From: Paragordius varius
Lineage: Eukaryota > Nematomorpha
NCBI GenBank assembly: GCA_964247055.1
Contig: OZ176051.1
Coordinates: 4,588,001-4,652,000 of the forward strand
Length of the DNA: 64,000 nucleotides
Direction: 5' to 3'
The notes below the pieces were generated by a model. That model was not told where the DNA came from, made no database searches, and saw only the letters and a program-made list of their open reading frames with translations. The first letter of the stretch is position 1, and each line of letters starts with the position of its first letter. The translations under genes and the position numbers were made by a program. Positions 1 to 20,221 of the stretch are shown in pieces.

Positions 1-345
1 TTTCTTTATCAAGCAGGATATTATGGTGTTAATTCTTTCATTGCCTTTAAGTGAATTATCTTAACTTTTCTCTTTGTTAAAAGGTAACCTTATCTCCAAT
101 CCTTATTTATAAATCCCATAATTTATAAAAATCTTTAAAATCTAATTTTACTATAATTGTCGAAGTTTTTTGCAACACAGGCTTATTAATTTAATATTAT
201 TGATTTGCAAGGTTTTAGGCATTTTGACAGATAAAATTTTTATATTAACCTAAAAAATAGTTAACTTCTTATAATCAGCCTTACACTTCTTTTCATATAA
301 AACGCAGCCCCTAGAAAATCACACTGTTGACCCTAAATTTGGCAC

Positions 346-350
<5 letters not shown>

Positions 351-378
<28 letters not shown>
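351..378. repeat. AT dinucleotide microsatellite
   Basis: Run of alternating A and T just downstream of the astacin-family stop codon. No other structure seen. Confidence 0.9.
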
Positions 379-381
<3 letters not shown>

Positions 382-447
382 TAAACTAAAAGTATCATTC
401 AATTTAAAACCAAATAATTAATATCTTTCTCTGCCAATTATCGAGAA

Positions 448-3400
448 TCAATTCCCAATAAACACAGCGTAATTTGGCTTTTCTTTAAATAATAAAAAAT
501 ACTCAGATCTGTCAAAACAGTTGTATTCAACTTTTCCTGTTGTATCACATACGTAAGGATTGCATTGGCGAGTTTCACGCTGTATAGGTTCACATGGACA
601 TGTCCTAAATACGTTAATAACAATATATTAGATAAATGTTGGAAAGTTTAAAAATAGTTAAAAAAGGAAGATGAAAATGGCAGCTTAATAAAAGATAGCC
701 TTTATTACATGGGGTAATAACCTTTAATACTTGGTTTTCTATACATAAAATAGTGTTTTACATCGAACCATTGGTAATTATGTTCAAAACTATTTGAAAA
801 ATATATAACCATACTATTCGGGAAGAAAACTGTTGTTTATAAAAATGAAGGGGGAATGTTTTTTGACAAAACGAGTATGTTACTACCGTAGGTCAGGACA
901 TTCTAAAATACAATTTCTCGTTCTGACTTGAACGCCACAGCCTCCACATGGTTGGGAACATGGCTCCCATTTTGACCATGGTCCGTACAGAGCACCTCTT
1001 CTTAACCTTCTAGCGCAAGAATTCGGAACTAAAAAAATATATAAAATAGTAAGCAGAGCGAAAAATTGATAAAATAAAATGTAAATTTTAAGTTTGGCGG
1101 CAAAAAAGATATATAACCATTCATTACTACTTATCAATATGAACTACAGTAAGATTAATAAATGATTATCACGAAAAATGAATATTCAAAACATTAGTTC
1201 TGCTATTTTATAATTTCAAAAGATTTAAAGCTAAACAGTTTATTATGAAAGAATAATATCTTCCGTCTTTAATCGTTCACACAACCTTTAAAAATTACTA
1301 TCATGTATAACTGTCATTATAAATAAATTCATTATTAAATGAATTAATTATAACTATTAGGCCCCTTAAATGGCGATAAAAACCATGGTACACACTTTAA
1401 ATACCAAGTGATTAATTAATAATCTTACGCAATCGGACTCGTAATCTAAATCCGCGGCCAGTAGCCACCGAAGGTGACTCTGTTATAGAAGAATCGGGAT
1501 CGGCATTGAATATCAGAGCTAAGCGGTCACCTTCAGAGTTAATCGCTACTTCGGGTGGCGTGGGAGTACCACACAATCTAAATAGATATATTAGTCAAAA
1601 TTAGTTCTTTTTAATAAATTCTAAAAAATTTAAACGTTAATGATAGCATAATTAAAGTATGATAGATTAAAACAATTTTTAACTATATATAATTACCTGA
1701 GTCCAGTCATCCCTTGGTCGCGTCTGTATTTAACTTCAAGCCAATGTAGACATTGACCTCCTTCTGCAGATTGCAAAATCCCGAATTGAGTCATATTCAT
1801 GACCACTTCGACTCTCCCGAGAGATCCGTTACTGCATTTTGCCTAAAAATCAAACGAGTATTTTATGCTTTAATCCAAATAATTGAATGTCAATAGGAAT
1901 TAATGTCTAAAACACTTGGAAACATCATTTTTTTGATTTGGAACCCTATTGGTTACCCTAATCTACCGTCCGACCGCTTCTATTTGACTATTAGGTAAAA
2001 TCTCATTCAAGTAATAATTATATTGATTAACGATTAAAAAATCAACTATACTTACATTAAAAACCCAATTGCATCTCCCTAAACGATAATCTTGATCAGG
2101 CCATCCTGGTGTTGAAATAATGATGGGTGGAGTTCTTTCATTAAGTTCGTAGGCCCCAACATCATTCGGACAATTATCACGATCTATTGATCATTTTGAA
2201 AATAATGCAAAATTTGATTTTAAATAATTTCAAACAGTTTTTACAAGGGAAAAATTGTAAAAAATTTATGAAACATTACTTAGACTGGGTGCTGCATCAA
2301 GACATTTTCTACCAGCATACCCACTTGGACAAACGCAATTTCCACAATCATAGGGACGAGCGAATCCTTTATTAGAACAAGAATTTTCACCGCTACAGGT
2401 ATCTAAATAATAGAAGAATTAAATGCTAATTTTTTTATGGATTTTATTAAATATGAATTTTTCAAATGCTTAATTTTATCTAAGTTCAAAGTGACGACTT
2501 AACCAATATTAATTTTAAATTTTTTTACTGTTGCAATAATAGTAATTGATAGATTTGAGATCGTAGAAAGACGGTTCAAAGCTAGAGCCCATAGTTCTTT
2601 GATAACGAAATTGTTTGGCATAAAATACAGGATTAGCTACTCCGCCTGTTCCATATTCCTAAAATTTGCGCAAAATTAAACGAAAATCAATCAATTAATG
2701 GAAAAGTAAATCTGTACAAAACATAATATTTGTTAAAAAAAATATTTTGAAATTCATGATACCCTCCTGTTAAATGAGCTAAATTATTAATATTTATTTA
2801 ATAAACGAATAGATAAACCAAAACATGCAAGAAAATGTATAAATACTTACGTTCGCATAATAATGCATAAGACTGCCATAATCATATTGAATATTAAACG
2901 TTTCAGCACCTAATGTAGTCAAGGAAACTGGAGCATTTGCGGCCAACTAATAAATACACATAGTTTTATATATTTATAAATTTATGATAAAAGTACAAAA
3001 CTTTATGAATTTACCCTTTGAGATTCGATAACAATATATTGGTCCCTATCACGACGTTGAATTTCGTAGATTACTCCCAATGCACGGCCAATCAATTGCG
3101 AAATGATCCTTAACTAAATATAAATTTATTAGTTCATAAATTTATGTAAAAATAAATATATAGATATAAAGCTATGGAACAACATAAATATTATTAGCAA
3201 GGTGATTTGGATCTGTTTTTTTTGATAAAATATATATGGGTATTTATTCTATTGTACATCTAACGAAATAAATCTTACATGCTAAAATTAAATTCTCAAT
3301 AGTTGATGATATTTAGATCGTAAAAGTATTCGGGTTTCACCACCACAAAGCGAAATAAACCAATCGCGTATTATTATATGAAATATATTATTATATTAAT

Positions 3401-5335
3401 TCATTTACTAATATAAAATTTTAAAACTAAATTAGATCATGCTAAAATATATAGTAGTGTTCAAATTTACCCGATATAATCCATATTTAAGATATACCTA
3501 AGGTAAGCAAATTTTTGTTTCAAATATTGATTGAAACTTTTGGAGCAAATTTTTTTGGTTTAACAAAACCCCAAAAAGAGAATAAAATAATTAGAGATAA
3601 TTTAGCCAGATTTTTGTTTTTTACCATATATGCTTTAAGTTCGCAAATTACCAATATACATTTATTAGATTAGATTGTTTTTGACCCATACCCTGAATTA
3701 TTACCCGTTTTACCGAATGCACTCATTCGCGACCACTACTTTGAAATAATAAAGGTAATTATATATTGGAATAAGTTAAGAATTATTTTGGCAACTATTA
3801 TCTTTTTGCAATGGTATTCCACGATTTAAATTTTTAAAATAATACAAATTTCAACAATAATTCGATTGATTCCTAATTTTTATCATATTGGTTAATTTTA
3901 GAGGCGACAGTCACGGTCATGGATGCATCTATAACCATTCACACTCAATCTGTTTGTAAAATGTTTAATTATTTTAATGTTTTAAGTTTACAATTACAGA
4001 CTGAAACTGCTACTTCAGCGTTTTTTTTATTTAATGATAAAAATATAAATATGCTATTTACATTAAAGCACGATCCCGTTAAACCAATGAGTTGACGTCC
4101 TCCTTGTCGACCCAAATTTGTTGTACATGCCGTCCTGATTTTATAATAATATATGTTACCCGTTTATATAAAATGTTGAAATTAGTTTTATCAATTGAAT
4201 CGAAAAAATATTAAGCAAAACTTATTAAAAGTATCTGTTATATGGATGCCATAAGATCTTACACATTGAAAGAAAAGTAAATGAATAATTAATAATAACA
4301 TTGAATTATGCTTAACACTTCATGGCCTTTTGGGGTAATTTCATACTTTAGCGCTATTTAATCAAATATCTCAAAAAATATTTTTAGCATTATGCCAAAA
4401 AAAATGATTATTTAAGCCTTTTAGGCGCATGAGACAAATAATTTTTTAAATAAATGTAAAATCGTAAAAAAATCCTTATTTCAAACTCTTTGGCCGCTAT
4501 TTTTCAATTTATTTTTAAAACTGACAGGCAAATAAATGTAATTATTGTTAAAACATAAATCAACTTTGAAAAGATCTCAAACTACAATTTACCAAGAAAT
4601 TTTTGATATTTTATAATTTTAATATCAGCTGTTCGTTTCAATCGTGTTAAAATGTCTAATTTTGAGACAATGGAAGTCAAAAACTTTATAATTATAAGTT
4701 TTTTTATCTAATACAGGAGAAGAGAGTTTGAGAATTAAATTTAAACCAAAACAACTTTCAGAACAGTAGTTTGCTTACTTTTTTAAGTTAAAAAAATTAA
4801 AAATCAAAAATTAACTTACGTGCCCGCTGCAGGTGCATCGAAATACAAGTGATTAACGGTACTTGGAGGGTTGGTTTCTTTACGAAATCGTATACACGTG
4901 TTTTGACTCCAAAGTTCTAAAGCTCGCTCAATCTTACGCGTTTGTTCAACATCTAACGTCGTATAAAATTTTCGGTAAAAATATAATTTTAAATGGAATA
5001 GAAATTTTCTGCAATAATTTTTAAGGAATTTAAAAAGCATTCATACTATTTATAGTAGGGGCAATGGCATAAATGATTGGATTTTTATCCCACTTTTGAT
5101 AATCATTGCGATCATATATTGCTCTTGACATTCGATGTCTTGGAACATGTGAAATTTCAACATAATTTGATGGATAATGATAGGATGTGTTACTGGACAA
5201 TGTTTCATATTCCAATTTAATCGTTGTTATCCAAATAAATAGAATTTGACATAGGATATGGAATATCTTTTTAACATTGTTACTTTGTATAAAATTGCAT
5301 CTAATACTGTAGCAGATATTGCGATTTAAACTCAT
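448..5335 (-). CDS. Astacin-EGF-CUB-TSP1 protein, catalytic zinc site lost
   Basis: Twelve exons join in phase (high to low): 5335-5047, 4952-4820, 4134-4062, 3113-3015, 2946-2851, 2658-2529, 2402-2280, 2183-2056, 1842-1697, 1577-1429, 1028-887, 604-448, giving 554 aa. A hydrophobic stretch near residues 24-39 suggests secretion. The astacin domain (about 75-273) keeps the Met-turn YDYGSLMHY near 219-227 and RDRDQY after the active site. Then come a six-Cys EGF module (274-314), a four-Cys CUB domain (315-455) and a thrombospondin type 1 repeat (WSKWEPCSQPC, from about 472). This order is known from nematode NAS-33 to NAS-38 proteins. The family motif HExxHxxGxxH here reads QLIGRALGVIY (residues 171-181): the zinc histidines are Q, R and Y and the general base E is L. 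I infer an inactive, secreted matrix or decoy protein. The frame is intact, so it is not an obvious pseudogene. Intron 3 (about 0.95 kb) holds no exon. Confidence 0.88.
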
Positions 5336-6778
5336 ATTAATTTTATTTGTAAAATAAAAATTTTAGGCTCGTTGAATAAAAACTAATCAGACATTTAAAA
5401 GAAATTAAAAAATTTTCAAGATCATGAACAAACTAGAAATATCAGACACAAAAATAAAATATTAATGTATAATTTATTTTATATTTTCCTGATAAACATT
5501 GACCTTAGTAATTGTGATGACTTCCTTTATAATTACCATTGAAAGGAGATGAGGGATTTCTATCTACATATTAATATGCAATGAAAAATTTATTTATTAA
5601 AAAAGAAAAAAATATATTTTCTAACTAGTTAAAAAAGCGGTAAATTACATGTGCAAACTCATAAGATTTAAAAACTATTTTTGATTGTGTTTATCTAAAA
5701 TTAGTGGCTTTTATAAATATATATCTTAAAATGACATCAATGTGGGCAAATTAAAATTTGTTTGCATGAAAATTTATTAGATTATTTTTGATTTTGCACA
5801 ATCATTAACTATTTAATATACAGTTAGGAGTATCTTTTTTCTTTTTTAAACTAAGTAAGAACTAAAATTGTACCAGGACTTAAAAACTCACTCGCTTTAA
5901 AAATTACATGATCTCAGGGTTTGAAATCTGCCACTCCGTACAGAGTGTAAAAATAGAGTTTGTTTGAGGGCTTACTAGTTATTTAAAAAAAATAATCAGA
6001 CATCTCAATCGCAAATTTAGCGCAAATTATACTAAATCTTGGTCAAAACTATTCAGCCCAAAATCGATTTAGATCATACAATTATTTAAAAAATTTTATC
6101 TACTAATCAAAAGTATTGAGACCCATTTAGCAGAACAATTAAACGCAAACCGGATCGAGCCTAAATGCCCATCATCACAACAAAATCAATTAAAATACAT
6201 ATTTTAATACAAATTAACATTATTTAAACATGTTTGACGTCGCTAATTTTTGAATTTCCTATTTAAGCTGTTACCAAATTTGTCAAACGTATATTGTATT
6301 TTCAAATGGTGGCGAAGTTATTATCCAAATGTTCGAATAAAAATTTAGGCGTTTTAGGGATACTTAAAAATAAACTAACTTAACACTGACGATCCCAGGG
6401 AAATCAAATATTTTCCAAATAGGGGATGTTTTGAAATCATTTCAAAAGTTTACACTTATATAACATTGAAACATTGAAAAATTAATGTACAAAAATACAA
6501 AAAATATTTGTTCAGCATGCTTGATATATTTTATTTATGGAGAACCTTATGGCAAAAATCTAGACAACACGACATGTATTAGCAAAATTTAAAATGCGAA
6601 TTAAACCATTTTTTCCGTCGATGCTAATGGTTTTTAATAAAAATTTATTATCTTTAGCGTTAGAATCTAAAAAAAAACAATATTTCGCTAAAATAATAGA
6701 AAGAAAAAATGGCGTCAAAGTTGTTTGATATGAATTTTATTTTTAAATTTTGCCTTATTTATATTATTTTTATAAATA
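5336..6778. other. AT-rich intergenic stretch
   Basis: No coding exon is seen on either strand. It contains the promoter side of the astacin-family gene. The segment near 6700-6765 (around ATGGCGTCAAAGTTGTTTGA) resembles 55540-55600, so part is dispersed repeat. Confidence 0.5.
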
Positions 6779-9226
6779 TACCATTTCCCAGTCTAAATAA
6801 ACGTTTTCCCAGTCAATCGAAACATTTTCCCAGTCAGTCGAAACGTTTTCCCAGTCAATCGAAACGTTTTCCCACTCAATAAAAACATTTTCCCAATCAA
6901 TATAAACGTTTTCCCAGTCAATAAAAACGGTTTTATTTTTGATGATAAATATCAAAACAAGAATATAAAACAACTTTTAACCATTACACTAGACAACAAA
7001 TTTTAACTTTTTTTAACTGCCATTCTTGTAAATTTAAAATTTATTTCATTAAAGTACATAATTAGTATATCTGAAAAGAAAATTGGTCTAGCATGGAAGA
7101 ATTTTTTTATATTAGAGTTTAACGATAATTTTTGGCCCCGATTTAACATTAAACTCGAAATATCGAAAATTAAAAGTTTTAGATATGAAGCCATGTATAT
7201 TATATCATTCGAAAGAGCGCAAAACACTGCATCTTTTAAATGGTATTAAGTCATTTAAATAAATCGGATGTAAAAGTTATTTAGATTTAAATGCTCTAAA
7301 TTTTCAATCCTTAAATAAGTCAAGAATTTTCACAGACAAACTAATTTAAAAATCATATAAATTATTTTAATATAATAATTAAGGTTATATTAATATTTAA
7401 TTTTAAAAAAATGTTTGAAAAAGCTTTTGGTTTGCTTTTTTAATAAAAATTATTATTATCATAAATATTTTACCTAGTGGATACTAAAATGCATAGTTAT
7501 AACTGTAAATTTATTCACATAATGGCTATAAAAGATTAAAAATACCTTATACTTTGTTTTTATCTTTAAAATTTCGAAATTATCAGCCTTATAAAGAAAA
7601 TAAATTAATATTGAAGAGATGGTAATTTCTAAAACACAAAAAACTTAAAAATGGTTGTTTTGAGTGACATAAAAGCAATTAAAAAATGTTTTAATCAAAA
7701 AAACTTTCTTGTGTTATCTTTTTTGGACATTGATCACCATTTAAACAAAGTTTGAGCTATTTTCATCCATTAGTTTTTAAAAATATAATAATTAAAAAAA
7801 GTGCTCGCTTCGCGAGTTTGTCGCTCTTTGTGTCCAATATTAACTGTCGATGTAATACATATTAGTATGCATTTTATAAAGTTTTTATTACTCTTTCGAA
7901 TGATATATTACAAATGGGCATTACTTGTATATTTTCAAATAAAAATATTTTTTAGTAAAATTTTGATAAAGAGGGCGCATAATCAAAAAAAACAAATTAT
8001 ACAAAATTCTTCCAACGAGTTATAATTTTTATTTCAGATTTACTGTTAAAATGATACTAAATACCAGAAAATTCAAAAAACTCGAGTGGCAGAAAAATTT
8101 GTTGTCCAGTGTTATTAGCTTAATATTAGGATTTTATTTTTAATTAAAAAAACTATTGAATGACAATTTTTCCAAGTATATTCCAGTGCACAATCATTAA
8201 ACTTATTCTCTAAATGTTATATTTTTGGAATTTGAGTTAAGATAATGTTTTTTATTTTATTGATGATTCGCATTGTTTGCGGCTAACTTAAAAAATCTAT
8301 AGCTACGATGAAATAATAAATTTATAAAAATATACCATTTTTATCTCAAGGTCATTTAACACTTCATATTGGATCTTACACATAGATTTTACCATAATTT
8401 TATAATATTTATCATTTAGTCAATCTGGGGCCCAACGCGACCTCCCCAGTATCTTTGTGCGGCCCGCGAATAATTTGGATATATCCAAAATATGCCCACA
8501 AAATATTCATATTTCTTAGGCAATTATTCTGAACGGGTCTATTAAATTGGTAACGAATTAAAAAAATTGTTATACTGTATTTGTATTTTACAGTCTTATG
8601 TCTAATCGAAAAATTATTTATGAATGCCCGTATATTCCGAATGCGGAACGCCATGCTTTTTGAGTTAAAAATACGGCCCGCGAAGACATTTGATTGGACA
8701 CCCCTGTAGTCAAATATCTTTTTATTTAATATTTTTAAATCAAAAACATTTTTATCGAAAAAAATTTTTAGATGTTTTTTCCGACAGTATTTTTATCGAC
8801 AAACTTGACTAAAAAGTACTCTGAAGCGTTCGGCAAATATTAATGCGAACCATCGATAAAATAAAAATATTATCTCAAATTTCAAAAAATATAACTTTTA
8901 AAGAATAAGTCATTAATGATTGTGTATGGAATATAATTGGAAAAACTGTCATCCAAATTGTGTTTTTATAAAAAATAATATCCTAATATTACGCTGATAA
9001 TGGTTAAAAGTTATTTTTATATCTTGTTTTGATATTTATCATCAAATATAAAACCGTTTTTATTGACTGGGAAAACGTTTTTATTAATTGGGAAAATGTT
9101 TTTATTGAGTGGGAAAACGTTTCGATTGACTGAGAAAATGTTTCGATTGACTGGGAAAACGTTTCGATTGACTGGGAAAATGTTTTGATTGACTGGGAAA
9201 ACGTTTATTTAGACTGGGAAATGGTA
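6779..9226. mobile_element. Foldback element FB1 with 21-bp repeat ends
   Basis: Starts TACCATTTCCCAGTC and ends GACTGGGAAATGGTA, with TA on both sides. Each end is an array of imperfect 21-bp units built on GTTTTCCCAGTCAATCGAAA (seven units on the left, about eight inverted on the right). Inside the arrays lies a further inverted stretch (around GATGATAAATATCAAAAC). The middle carries a hAT-like segment ending at 8706. It matches the element at 14209-15599 but has about 1 kb extra in the centre. No transposase frame is seen. The 7-residue periodic reading frames (IDWENVS) are a by-product of the 21-bp period. Confidence 0.85.
8412..8706 (-). repeat. hAT-like segment inside FB1
   Basis: Reads CAGGGGTGTCCAATC from its right edge on the minus strand, with several GCGGCCCGC blocks, typical of ends of non-autonomous hAT elements. 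The same segment lies in the other orientation at about 14769-15045 in the second foldback element, with shared outer flanks, so it was carried by the foldback family before the copies separated. Confidence 0.55.
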
Positions 9227-9399
9227 TATAGAACCATAATTGACATAGCCCTTTTCAGGAATAATAATTAAAAGTTGGTCTACTCAGTTGTTCCAATCTG
9301 AACCTACGTAGAAATATGCTTTAACAAAATTTGTCAATCTAGCAAAGTATGCCCTTTTTCAAAAAGTAATCATAATAACGTTAATTAAATTATATAATA

Positions 9400-11250
9400 A
9401 TATAACTCTTTCGAGAGGTCCCATAGAATTCTGCCTATGAAATCTTCGCGTTTTAGGTTCAGGTTTGCCATATTTCTCCTAACGATATCTAACCATCGCG
9501 TTATAGGGCGCTTTTTTCATTAATCTTTTACTATCTCTTCTTTCTATATCTAACCACCTATAACAATTTACTTTTGTGTTATCGGTTTGCTTTCTGTATT
9601 TTCTGTGCTGTAAAAATTTTCACATTGTTTTGCCTCGTTACGCCACACATTAATCTAAGCATTCTCATTAATTAAATTCAAAATGCTTTTCTTCTTTCTT
9701 TTGGCCATGTCTATGATTTTTACATAATTGTTAGCTGTGCAAGCACTGTAAGTCTTACCCGACGCTTAGATCAGTATTTTTATCGGACTAAACATTTGAG
9801 ATCTTTTTTTAATTGCCCAACTATTCGGAATTCTTAATTTTTTAACATGCGTTAAAGAATCTTGTGCCGCTAAAAGCACTGCTAAATATTGGCCTTCCTC
9901 CTGACCTTTTAATCTCAGCCTTCTTTTAATTCTATTTCACTTTTTGCCTACCATTCAAATCCGTTTTCCTTATATTAGCTTATTAATCGCACCAAACTTA
10001 TCAATCCATTTTCTCACCAATTCTTTTGATTCATGCACGTTTATCAGCACTATTAGGTCGTAAGCATAAACCAAATATCAGCCACCACATTGTCCACTTC
10101 TTTGTATTGTTGTCCATTCATATATAGCAACGGACTGATTGCTGACCCCTGATAGACGCCTTGATTTTTCTATTCGGTAGTTTATAGCAAAATTTAGCAC
10201 AATTTTAAATTTTTTATAAAATACCCCCGGCATTTTTGCGTTTATTTTAATTGGACCAGCCCATTTTAGAAGAATAAAACTACTTTCGGACCACATCTAT
10301 AAACATTTTTTTTTAATTTTGTTTTGCTTATGATATATTTTAGTGATATTTTTTGGAATGAATCCTCTAGCTTTCACCAAAAATGTTTTTTTAAAAAAAA
10401 ATGAGCGCAAATTTTGCCATTTTCTAATATGAAGCACTTGCCACAAAATTGTAAATAACCCTTAAACCACTCGTAAAGGCAATAACCAAAAGCACCATGA
10501 TAATCCTGATACGTTTTCCTATCAAAATATATATATTTATATAATCAGCTTATTTTTTATACCCCCTGTATTTGGACGCAGTGTATCTCATTTACCCCTA
10601 AAAATAGGAACTGTGACACTCCTTCTCCATTCAGATGGTATCATCCCTGTAGTAACTTTATTATTAATTATTTCCGGTAAATAAATACAACATAAAATAT
10701 ATTACAATAGTGTATGTTAATATCCTCTAAAACTGCAGTTTATAGCATCCCTTTCAAACCAACCTGGACTTCTTCTTTGGTAATACTATTGATAATAATC
10801 TGGTGTTTCGGGTAAATTTCACTGGAGCCGGATTAATCGTGAATTCTTTCTACCTGTTCAATTTTTTATTGAATGCTACATATCGTTTTGTCTTTAATAG
10901 CGGTCGCATAAAGGGGCAATTAATTTCAATTTTTGTTTTGGTCGAGCAAAAGAAACCATTTAAGGCCTGTTTACTAATAATTAAGTCATCATGACTCCGT
11001 TTTTTTGACCAATCTCACAGCCTTATATCCTTATAAATCCTTTTAGACTTTTTAGTCTTCTGTTTGGTGGGCAAACCTCATCTCGCGATATAATTATTCT
11101 TTCGTCTCTCTCAATGCTGATCTCTAGCAGCTTTCCTCCTACACACCTCAACTCCCGTTCTCTAATCGTTTTAGCTATTTAAGACTAAACTTCTGGGTGC
11201 ATATTCCTGTCTATTATGGGTACAGTTAAATCTTTTTTATTATTTTTAAG
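9400..11250 (-). mobile_element. Decayed LINE (non-LTR retrotransposon)
   Basis: On the minus strand, broken pieces of a LINE polymerase follow each other in order. Near 10660-10560 is a segment resembling the conserved 'IPxxWRxSxxVPIFKGK' region (GMIPSEWRRSVTVPIF). Near 10180-10040 is the reverse transcriptase core (GVYQGSAISPLLY, then VYAYDLIVLI where YADD is expected). Near 9530-9410 is a C-terminal tail (TRWLDIVRRNMANLNLKRED). Several stops and shifts separate the pieces, so it is not functional. It is split by a dispersed repeat at about 10200-10560. The clade needs a search. Confidence 0.75.
10200..10560. repeat. Dispersed repeat inserted in the LINE
   Basis: Interrupts the LINE between its polymerase blocks. 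It is similar over about 300 bp to 25430-25740 (both have a CGG.ATTTTTGC.TTTATTTTA block, then a GCCATTT...ATATGAAGCA/ATATGGAGCA block, then CACAAAAT.GTAAA, and end in an AT run). Ends and class are not clear. Confidence 0.5.
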
Positions 11251-11484
11251 GTATCTCATGCAATCACCTTCGGCGCCATAAACTTATCCTCATATTACTG
11301 ATAATAATAATTTAATTATATTACCCTTTCTATCATATGCTTATTAAAATATAGAACATAATGGATCAATAAAAGACTAGAACCGCATATAAAGATAAGA
11401 TATCTAATATTAGATTAAAATAAAAAAACATATGTACCATTATAAGGTGCAAAGAACATGTGGAACGAATTTATGTTGTAAGTT

Positions 11485-19584
<8,100 letters not shown>

Positions 19585-20221
19585 ACATAATAAAAAAGAT
19601 TTTGTCAATCAAATTGATAATTAGTATGATCGCGGTGTGTTAATGGTTTGCTAAAAAATATACGCACATTTAGTAATCTATTTATATGTATGTATTTCTG
19701 GAATAAATTAAATGAATTATATGTTGTTCATTGATATTGAATAAACACTCGAAATCGACAACTTTTCATGTGAAGTCTAATAACCCATCAGGTGATATTT
19801 AGTTAATTTTTATTTTTTGTGATATAGATAATTTTATCTCGAGTTTAAGCAAAAATCACCATGTATTAACATAAAATAACGGAGTCTATTATAATTTAAT
19901 TAAAAGAGGTATAGGCCTTGGAGTTGGGGAACTTAAGATAAACCTTTAATTAGTTAGTTTTATCCCTCCTGATTATTTATTTGGAATAAAAATAAACAGT
20001 TTCGCACATGCAATGTAATAAGCCAAGGTATGATTATTAGGTTAGGGATTATAATCTTATTTTGCTCAGTATAGGGTTAAATTAATTATTATAAATATAT
20101 ATTATATAATGCTATAATTTTCAATTCAACCCATATCCCCGAACATTATTTTATTATTTAGATTGTTTTACATAAACTGATTGTTAAGAAATATACTATT
20201 GTAAGAATCATAATACAGTAT
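19585..20221. other. NDUFV1 3' flank and spacer
   Basis: Contains AATAAA-type signals soon after the stop (GGAATAAATT near 19700, GAATAAACAC near 19739). These are plausible cleavage/polyadenylation signals. The rest is AT-rich spacer before the next gene. Confidence 0.45.

Noticed and set aside
3900-3960. Candidate extra astacin exon in intron 3, which might have carried the HExxH motif
   Set aside because: The minus-strand translation shows no zinc motif and has no GT donor, and exons 3 and 4 already join in phase with full family alignment around it.
6770-6973. Open frames of periodic IDWENVS-type peptide at several places
   Set aside because: They are produced by 21-bp DNA repeats (a multiple of three) in non-coding inverted arrays, are open in more than one frame and strand, and occur only in foldback arms.
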